Below, piece by piece: positions 20,492 to 24,824 of a stretch of 24,824 nucleotides of DNA (position 1 is its first letter; every line of letters begins with the position of its first letter). Both the position numbers and the translations under genes were made by a program. The notes beneath the pieces were generated by a model that saw only the letters and a program-made list of their open reading frames with translations, ran no database searches and was not told the origin of the DNA. Source of the DNA: an uncultured Dorea sp. GTDB taxonomy: Bacteria > Bacillota > Clostridia > Lachnospirales > Lachnospiraceae. Where the stretch lies: contig CAJUMF010000044.1 of the NCBI GenBank assembly GCA_910586965.1, positions 1 to 24,824 on the forward strand, read 5' to 3'.

Positions 20492-20528
20492 AAAAAAATT
20501 CCTCTCAAAGATTTCTCTTCAAGAGGAA
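20492..20528 (-). terminator. Terminator of tRNA-Glu(CTC)
   Basis: TTCCTCTCAAAGA (20499-20511) and TCTTCAAGAGGAA (20516-20528) form a 13-bp stem with two wobbles, followed on the minus strand by seven T. It begins 7 nt past the tRNA 3' end. The stem lies within the attachment repeat, so it is present at both element ends. Confidence 0.88.
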
Positions 20529-20559
20529 TTTCCAGTGACTCCAAGGGGAATCGAACCCC
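20500..20559. repeat. attR: Right attachment site (60-bp direct repeat, copy 2)
   Basis: Identical to 6874-6933. It covers the tRNA terminator and the last 24 nt of the intact tRNA-Glu gene, so insertion kept a functional tRNA on the right side. Confidence 0.95.
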
Positions 20560-20607
20560 TGATTCCAGCGTGAGAGGCTAGCGTCTTGACCGCTTGACCA
20601 TGGAGCC
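20536..20607 (-). tRNA. tRNA-Glu (CTC), integration target
   Basis: On the minus strand, acceptor GGCTCCA pairs with TGGAGTC, discriminator A; the anticodon loop CTCTCAC gives CTC; the T-loop is GGTTCGATTCC. CCA is not encoded. The gene remains intact, its 3' end being supplied by the attachment repeat. Confidence 0.95.
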
Positions 20608-20624
20608 GTATTTCGTACTTGTTT

Positions 20625-20653
20625 ATCATAACAAATAATGTCAGAAAAAGCAA
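20625..20653 (-). promoter_or_regulatory. Promoter of tRNA-Glu(CTC)
   Basis: On the minus strand TTGCTT (20648-20653), 17 nt, TATGAT (20625-20630), 18 nt before the tRNA 5' end. Confidence 0.7.
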
Positions 20654-20670
20654 GTACTTTTTTTATTTTT

Positions 20671-21591
20671 TTACATTTTCTTTCTTAAAGAAGCAATATG
20701 CTTTTGGGGAACCATGATCGGCAGTTCTTGTTTGTAATTGTGGATATGCACTTCATCATGTGAGCCGCCGTATTCTCCGTCCAGCGTCCATGGAATTTCT
20801 TCCAGCGACTCAAAATTAATCTCCCCGGTCCGGAACGTATACATATATTTCGTGTCAATCTGCTCAATGAGGAGCGCCGCGATTATCTCCTGAAGTTCCA
20901 GCGGATTTTTAGGAGTCTTTATAAGCGTAACTTCGAACAGTCCGTCATCAAAGACTACATTCCTTCCAATCATGCTTCGAAAACCGCCTACTGACCTTGA
21001 GTTCGTCACCATGCCAAAGATAAATTCGTCCTCTATGCTCTCGCCGTCATGCGTGAATTTTATCCTGTAGGACGGAACATTGAACAGACGCTTTGTTCCT
21101 TCCAGGACATACGCCAGATGCCCCAGCACATTTTTTGCCTCCTGCCTTGTCTCATAGGAGACATCCGTAAATAATCCGAAAGCTGCAATATACACAAATA
21201 TATCATCATTAAAGCCCCCTACATCACAGGGAAACACTTCTCCGTTTACCGCATTATCTGCCGCTTCAAAAAGCTGTTTGGGAATATGGAGACTGTTTGC
21301 AAAATCATTGGTAGTACCTGTGGGGATATAGCCGATCGGTATCCGCTCCTTACGCATCATCATACCCGTAACTACTTCATCCAGAGTCCCGTCTCCACCG
21401 CTGCATACGACACGCTCATACTCCCCGTTTTCGAACTCCTGAACTTTGCGGAATGCATCTCTATAAGATTGCGTCGGGTAGATTACCACCTCATATCCAG
21501 ACTTCACAAAGATATCAACAATGTCCGACACTGCAGGCCGCAAAAACTCCTTTCCTGCCCGCGGATTATAAATAAACAGTAATCTTTTCAT
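20671..21591 (-). CDS. Diacylglycerol kinase-family lipid kinase (YegS/DgkB-like)
   Basis: A 306-residue protein of the DAGK catalytic-domain family. The N-terminal IYNPRAGKEF motif and the nucleotide-binding GGDGTLDEVV motif (about 66-75) are present, followed by PIGYIPTGTTNDFANSLHIP; the C-terminal half forms the second beta domain. The family phosphorylates diacylglycerol or related lipids with ATP at the membrane surface. I chose the ATG at 21591, which AAAGGGG precedes by 12 nt; a GTG at 21612 would add seven residues and has no ribosome binding site. Single gene, downstream of and separated by a terminator from the HPr-like gene. Exact lipid substrate unknown. Confidence 0.92.
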   Translation of the reverse strand: MKRLLFIYNPRAGKEFLRPAVSDIVDIFVKSGYEVVIYPTQSYRDAFRKVQEFENGEYERVVCSGGDGTLDEVVTGMMMRKERIPIGYIPTGTTNDFANSLHIPKQLFEAADNAVNGEVFPCDVGGFNDDIFVYIAAFGLFTDVSYETRQEAKNVLGHLAYVLEGTKRLFNVPSYRIKFTHDGESIEDEFIFGMVTNSRSVGGFRSMIGRNVVFDDGLFEVTLIKTPKNPLELQEIIAALLIEQIDTKYMYTFRTGEINFESLEEIPWTLDGEYGGSHDEVHIHNYKQELPIMVPQKHIASLRKKM

Positions 21592-21640
21592 TTTGATTCT
21601 ACCCCTTTCCACACAACTGCTATTTTCTTATTTCGAGCAA

Positions 21641-21664
21641 AAAAGGGCATCTTCATGCCCTTTT
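21641..21664 (-). terminator. Terminator of the murB-rapZ-whiA-HPr operon
   Basis: AAAAGGGCAT-cttc-ATGCCCTTTT, a perfect 10-bp stem with T-runs on both sides, 36 nt past the HPr-like stop. Confidence 0.9.
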
Positions 21665-21699
21665 ACAATACAAATCTATGCTCCAAAGAGTATGTACGG

Positions 21700-21957
21700 T
21701 TAATGTCCTACCGCCAGAAAAGCTTCCACACCCTCAATCGCATTTGACTCATCCTCACCGTCTGCAACAACAACCAGATTCGTTCCTTTTGTAAGTTTCA
21801 GACTCATCATACCCATAATACTTTTTGCATTAATCTTTTTTTCTTCCAGTTCAATATATACTTTGCTGGAATACTGACTTGCTTCCTGAACAAGATGCGC
21901 AATCGGCCGCGCTTCCATATCCATATTGGCTTGAATCGTAACAGGTTTTTTAATCAT
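21700..21957 (-). CDS. HPr-like protein lacking His15 (Crh-like)
   Basis: An 85-residue HPr fold. The segment that normally carries the phospho-histidine (xHARP) reads M-E15-A-R17-P18, so the acceptor His15 is Glu. The regulatory serine is kept in KSIMGMMSL (Ser46). Loss of His15 with Ser46 kept is the hallmark of Crh in Bacillus (which has Gln15), a catabolite-repression cofactor that cannot pass phosphate in sugar transport. It follows whiA by 5 nt, with GGAGG inside the whiA 3' end, the place crh occupies in Bacillus. A sugar-transport HPr must be encoded elsewhere. Confidence 0.9.
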   Translation of the reverse strand: MIKKPVTIQANMDMEARPIAHLVQEASQYSSKVYIELEEKKINAKSIMGMMSLKLTKGTNLVVVADGEDESNAIEGVEAFLAVGH

Positions 21958-21962
21958 AATTG

Positions 21963-22853
21963 TTATGCCTCCTTATGTTCCCTTAACCTATCAGCTATCT
22001 CGCTCAGTTTTCTAAGACGATGGTTTACTCCGGATTTTCCTAATGCTGGTTCCAAAGCAGCTCCCAATTCTTTCAACGGCGCATCCGGATACATAAGACG
22101 CGCAAGAGCGATTGTCCTTAACCCTTCCGGCAGCTTGTCAAACCCGATGGTATCACGGATATACTCAATATCCTCCCTTTGCCTCACTGCTGCGGAAACT
22201 ATTTTCTTGATATTAGCTGTTTCACAATTCACTTTCCGGTTGACACTGTTACGCATTTCCTTCATAATGCGTACATTCTCCAATTCCATCAATGCCCCCG
22301 GCGCTTCCATCACATTCAGCACATCTACAATCTGTGCCCCTTCTTTGAGATATACGATGTAATTAGATTTACGCATTACAATCTTGGCATCCAGTCCAAA
22401 GGAACGGATCATGTTCTTGAGATACTCCGCCTGCTCCTTTCGACCGCATACAATCTCAAAATGGTATGATTTGTTCGGATCACTCATAGAGCCGGCCGCA
22501 AGAAATGCTCCCCGAATATACGCCCTTTTACAGCACACTGCCTGTACCATTGCATGTTTCACAGCTAGCAGTTCTTCGCCCTTCCCATACAGCATATAAT
22601 TACAGCCGCCTTTCTGGGAATTACGGCGAATTACAATATCAGTCTTTATATTAAATGTTTTTTTCATTAATGTAAAGCATTTTCTTGCAACTGGAAAATT
22701 TTCTGTCCGAAATCTCAACGTACATATTCCGTTTTTATCCTCTGCAAATTCCCCGCATATGCCAAGTATTGCTGATAATTCAGCCAGATTGCAATGTCTT
22801 GCTTTCGCATACTGTACTGCCAGCTCTTCCTTTATCTCACCCGAAAATGACAT
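21963..22853 (-). CDS. whiA: Sporulation/division regulator WhiA
   Basis: A 296-residue protein with an N-terminal LAGLIDADG-like domain (about 1-190; RAYIRGAFLAAGSMSDPNKSYHFEI) and a C-terminal helix-turn-helix (about 215-290; the PEGLRTIALARLMYPDAPLKELG segment and SGVNHRLRKL). WhiA controls sporulation genes in actinomycetes and affects cell division in Firmicutes. AGGAG lies 6 nt before the ATG. It is 9 nt downstream of rapZ and 5 nt upstream of the HPr-like gene. Length and motif order are normal. Confidence 0.95.
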   Translation of the reverse strand: MSFSGEIKEELAVQYAKARHCNLAELSAILGICGEFAEDKNGICTLRFRTENFPVARKCFTLMKKTFNIKTDIVIRRNSQKGGCNYMLYGKGEELLAVKHAMVQAVCCKRAYIRGAFLAAGSMSDPNKSYHFEIVCGRKEQAEYLKNMIRSFGLDAKIVMRKSNYIVYLKEGAQIVDVLNVMEAPGALMELENVRIMKEMRNSVNRKVNCETANIKKIVSAAVRQREDIEYIRDTIGFDKLPEGLRTIALARLMYPDAPLKELGAALEPALGKSGVNHRLRKLSEIADRLREHKEA

Positions 22854-22862
22854 CTCAGACTC

Positions 22863-23744
22863 CTATCTTGCCTTCGTTATTGTATCTTTCCCAATATCCC
22901 TGTGTTCAATCCGGATTCCATAATTTTCCGCTTTTTCAAGCGCTTCGTATAGTTCATTTGCCAATGTAACCGACCGATGTTTGCCTCCCGTACAGCCAAT
23001 TCCAATTACTAACTGCGTCTTTCCTTCAGAAATATAATTCGGAATCAAGAACTCTACCATATCGAGAAGCTTCTTTAAAAACTCCCCCGCCTTGGCATTG
23101 TGCATCACATAATCCCTGACCGGCAAATCATTCCCGCTCATAGCACGCAGATCCTCTATATAATAAGGATTCGGCAGGAAACGCACATCAAACACCAAGT
23201 CTGCATCATTGGGAATCCCGTACTTAAATCCAAACGACAGTACTGTAATGTACAGGTTCTTATATTCTTTATTCTGTACAAATATCTTCGCCAGCTCTTT
23301 CTTTAGCTCCCTTGTTAGCATATGACTGGTGTCTACAAGATAGTCCGCTTTTTTCTTTAAAAAATCAAGCTCTTCCCTCTCCCGGCCGATTCCTTCATCT
23401 ACGCGCCCGCTGCTGCCTGACAGCGGATGAAATCTCCGGGTCTCCTTATATCTTTTAATCAGCACATTATCACTGGACTCAAGATATAGAATCTCATATT
23501 GAAATTCTATATGATCGAGTTCTTTAAGAACTGTTTCCAATTGCCGGAAGCTTTCACCGCTCCGGATATCCACACCAAGAGCCGCTTTGTTCATCTCTGT
23601 CCCTGGTACGGCAAGAAGTTCCGCAAGCTTGGGTATGAGAGGTATCGGAAGATTATCCACACAGAAATATCCCATATCTTCCAACATCTTAAGCGCTGTA
23701 CTCTTGCCTGCCCCCGACATTCCTGTAACAATAACAAACCTCAT
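22863..23744 (-). CDS. rapZ: RNase adapter / nucleotide-binding protein RapZ (YvcJ)
   Basis: A 293-residue P-loop protein. Walker A GMSGAGKST is at 8-16, and the conserved C-terminal motif GIGCTGGKHRSV is near 247-258, with RFLPNP before it. In Escherichia coli RapZ tunes glucosamine-6-phosphate synthase through small RNAs; in Bacillus YvcJ binds and hydrolyses nucleotides and affects competence. Its start lies 2 nt after the murB stop, so translation is probably coupled. The gene linkage murB-rapZ-whiA ties cell-wall precursor synthesis to its regulation. Confidence 0.95.
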   Translation of the reverse strand: MRFVIVTGMSGAGKSTALKMLEDMGYFCVDNLPIPLIPKLAELLAVPGTEMNKAALGVDIRSGESFRQLETVLKELDHIEFQYEILYLESSDNVLIKRYKETRRFHPLSGSSGRVDEGIGREREELDFLKKKADYLVDTSHMLTRELKKELAKIFVQNKEYKNLYITVLSFGFKYGIPNDADLVFDVRFLPNPYYIEDLRAMSGNDLPVRDYVMHNAKAGEFLKKLLDMVEFLIPNYISEGKTQLVIGIGCTGGKHRSVTLANELYEALEKAENYGIRIEHRDIGKDTITKAR

Positions 23745-23746
23745 AC

Positions 23747-24658
23747 CTAAAATTCCCCTAACCTTTTTACTTCCGGCTCTAATATCACTCCAAATTTCCT
23801 GTTCACCTTTTCCGAAACCTGCCGCATAAGCTCCGCAATATCCGCTGCTGTCGCATGATCTTTATTGATCACAAATCCGCAGTGCTTTTCCGAGACTTGC
23901 GCACCGCCCACCTGAAATCCTCTAAGGCCGCTGTCCTGAATCAATTTACCCGCAAAATATCCTTCCGGTCTTTTAAATGTGCTTCCGGCACTTGGGAATT
24001 CAAGAGGCTGTTTTGAGACGCGTCTCTCTTTCAGATCATCCATCTTTGCTTTAATTTCCTGTACTTTTCCGGCGCTCAGCCCGATCTCTGCCTCAAGTAC
24101 GATATATCCCTTTTTTGCTATAATACTTGTGCGGTATCCCATCTCCAATTCTTCCGCAGGAATCGAAAAAACTTTGCCTTCCAAAGACATCACCAGCACT
24201 CGTTTTAACACGTCTTTCATCTCACCGCCATAGGCTCCTGCATTCATGACGCAGGCACCTCCGAGTGTACCCGGAATCCCTGCTGCGAACTCAAATCCTG
24301 TAAGTCCGTTTTCCAGTGCACTGGCCGCAATGCCAGACAAAAGAGCCCCGGCTTGAGCAATCATACAGCTACCATTCACAGCAATCCGGTTCATTGATTT
24401 ATAGATCTGGATAACCGCACCCCGATAACCATCATCAGCTACCAGAAGATTGCTCCCATTTCCAATAATATAGTACGGAACTCCTTGTTCCCTACAACAC
24501 GAAACAACTTTTCCGATCTCTTCTCCTGTACCCGGGGTCAAAAAATAATCTGCCGGTCCTCCCACACGGAACGACGTATGCCGCTCCATCGGCTCATCAA
24601 GCCTTATACATTCCTCTGGCAAAATCTTTTTTAACTCATCATAAAATTTCTGATTCAT
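23747..24658 (-). CDS. murB: UDP-N-acetylenolpyruvoylglucosamine reductase MurB
   Basis: A 303-residue FAD/NADPH enzyme that reduces UDP-GlcNAc-enolpyruvate to UDP-MurNAc in peptidoglycan synthesis. Motifs are TSFRVGGPADY (29-39), the FAD-binding GNGSNLLV (66-73), EFAAGIPGTLGGA, MGYRTSI, the proton-donor serine in SAGSTFKRP, and the C-terminal glutamate in ILEPEVKRLG. First gene of the operon; promoter at 24706-24734. GGAGAG lies 16 nt before the ATG, rather far. Length is normal for this family. Confidence 0.96.
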   Translation of the reverse strand: MNQKFYDELKKILPEECIRLDEPMERHTSFRVGGPADYFLTPGTGEEIGKVVSCCREQGVPYYIIGNGSNLLVADDGYRGAVIQIYKSMNRIAVNGSCMIAQAGALLSGIAASALENGLTGFEFAAGIPGTLGGACVMNAGAYGGEMKDVLKRVLVMSLEGKVFSIPAEELEMGYRTSIIAKKGYIVLEAEIGLSAGKVQEIKAKMDDLKERRVSKQPLEFPSAGSTFKRPEGYFAGKLIQDSGLRGFQVGGAQVSEKHCGFVINKDHATAADIAELMRQVSEKVNRKFGVILEPEVKRLGEF

Positions 24659-24705
24659 AATCTAATCTCTATACTCTCCTTAGTCAATACTCATTTTCCA
24701 TCTCC

Positions 24706-24734
24706 ATCATACACTAATTATTATCCAAATTCAA
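24706..24734 (-). promoter_or_regulatory. Promoter of the murB operon
   Basis: On the minus strand TTGAAT (24729-24734), 17 nt, TATGAT (24706-24711), about 48 nt upstream of the murB start. Nothing else is recognised between here and the window end. Confidence 0.65.
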
Positions 24735-24824
24735 CGCACACTTGCAAATTCTGTACAAATGCGTTATATTCTCATCTTTGACAGTTGATTAGAGATACAG
24801 GTGCCACAATCCATGAAAATACAA

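Larger units (their letters stand above)
6874..20499. mobile_element. Integrative mobilizable element in tRNA-Glu(CTC) with CRESS-like Rep
   Basis: Bounded by 60-bp direct repeats at a tRNA gene and carrying a tyrosine integrase at one end. Contents from left: arm-type integrase sites, AT-rich cargo (7.4-13.2 kb), XRE regulator, then a plus-strand operon with a TcpA/FtsK-like ATPase, a circovirus/geminivirus-like Rep and its stem-loop origin. There is no conventional relaxase and no mating-pair gene, so transfer would depend on a helper or on double-stranded DNA translocation by the ATPase. From memory, streptococcal surveys of such elements (Coluzzi and colleagues) described TcpA-encoding elements whose relaxase-like protein has a Viral_rep domain, which fits. 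Boundaries are firm; mobility is inferred. Confidence 0.93.

Overview
The window looks like a chromosome segment of a gut-type Clostridia bacterium, most likely Lachnospiraceae. This is inferred from the murB-rapZ-whiA-HPr order, a type III glutamine synthetase, class II aldolase, strong AGGAGG ribosome binding sites and moderately AT-rich DNA. No species can be named from sequence alone.

Left chromosomal block (1-6873): a tRNA-Pro/tRNA-Gly operon with a near-perfect promoter; a minus-strand operon of a THUMP-domain RNA methyltransferase, an RdgB-type nucleotide pyrophosphatase and a YfcE/YsnB-type phosphoesterase; a tiny Asn/Ser-rich repeat protein gene; a DUF1700 membrane protein; glutamine synthetase III; and fructose-bisphosphate aldolase. 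Right chromosomal block (20492-24824): tRNA-Glu(CTC), a diacylglycerol-kinase-family lipid kinase, and the operon murB-rapZ-whiA-HPr-like, whose HPr-like protein has Glu in place of the phospho-acceptor His15.

Between them lies a 13.6-kb integrated element (6874 to about 20500) bounded by 60-bp direct repeats. Each repeat holds the last 24 nt of tRNA-Glu(CTC) and its terminator. Repeated TGTACTCAA motifs near both ends (four left, two right) look like arm-type integrase sites. The right half holds a transfer/replication module on the plus strand: two small unknown proteins, a TcpA/FtsK-type ATPase, a helical putative DNA-binding protein, a Rep protein with all the hallmarks of CRESS-DNA virus Reps (HUH endonuclease plus SF3 helicase), two small unknown proteins and a tyrosine integrase. 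At the 3' end of the tcpA-like gene is a perfect 13-bp stem whose loop presents TAGTATTAC, the nonanucleotide of circovirus/geminivirus origins. No conventional relaxase or mating-pair genes are visible, so the element is best read as an integrative mobilizable element using a CRESS-like Rep.

The left half (7.4-13.2 kb) is AT-rich cargo: three tiny hydrophobic peptide genes embedded in repeated promoter/terminator units that predict antisense RNAs (type I toxin-antitoxin-like), two secreted BIG2-like proteins with shared N-terminal architecture but unrelated C-termini, an XRE regulator and a decayed second copy of it, an Arc-like repressor and two unknown proteins. A 16-bp palindrome, GTTCANACGTNTGAAC, separates successive cargo blocks, and its arms match the base of the origin stem. 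This suggests palindrome-delimited cassettes built by duplication.
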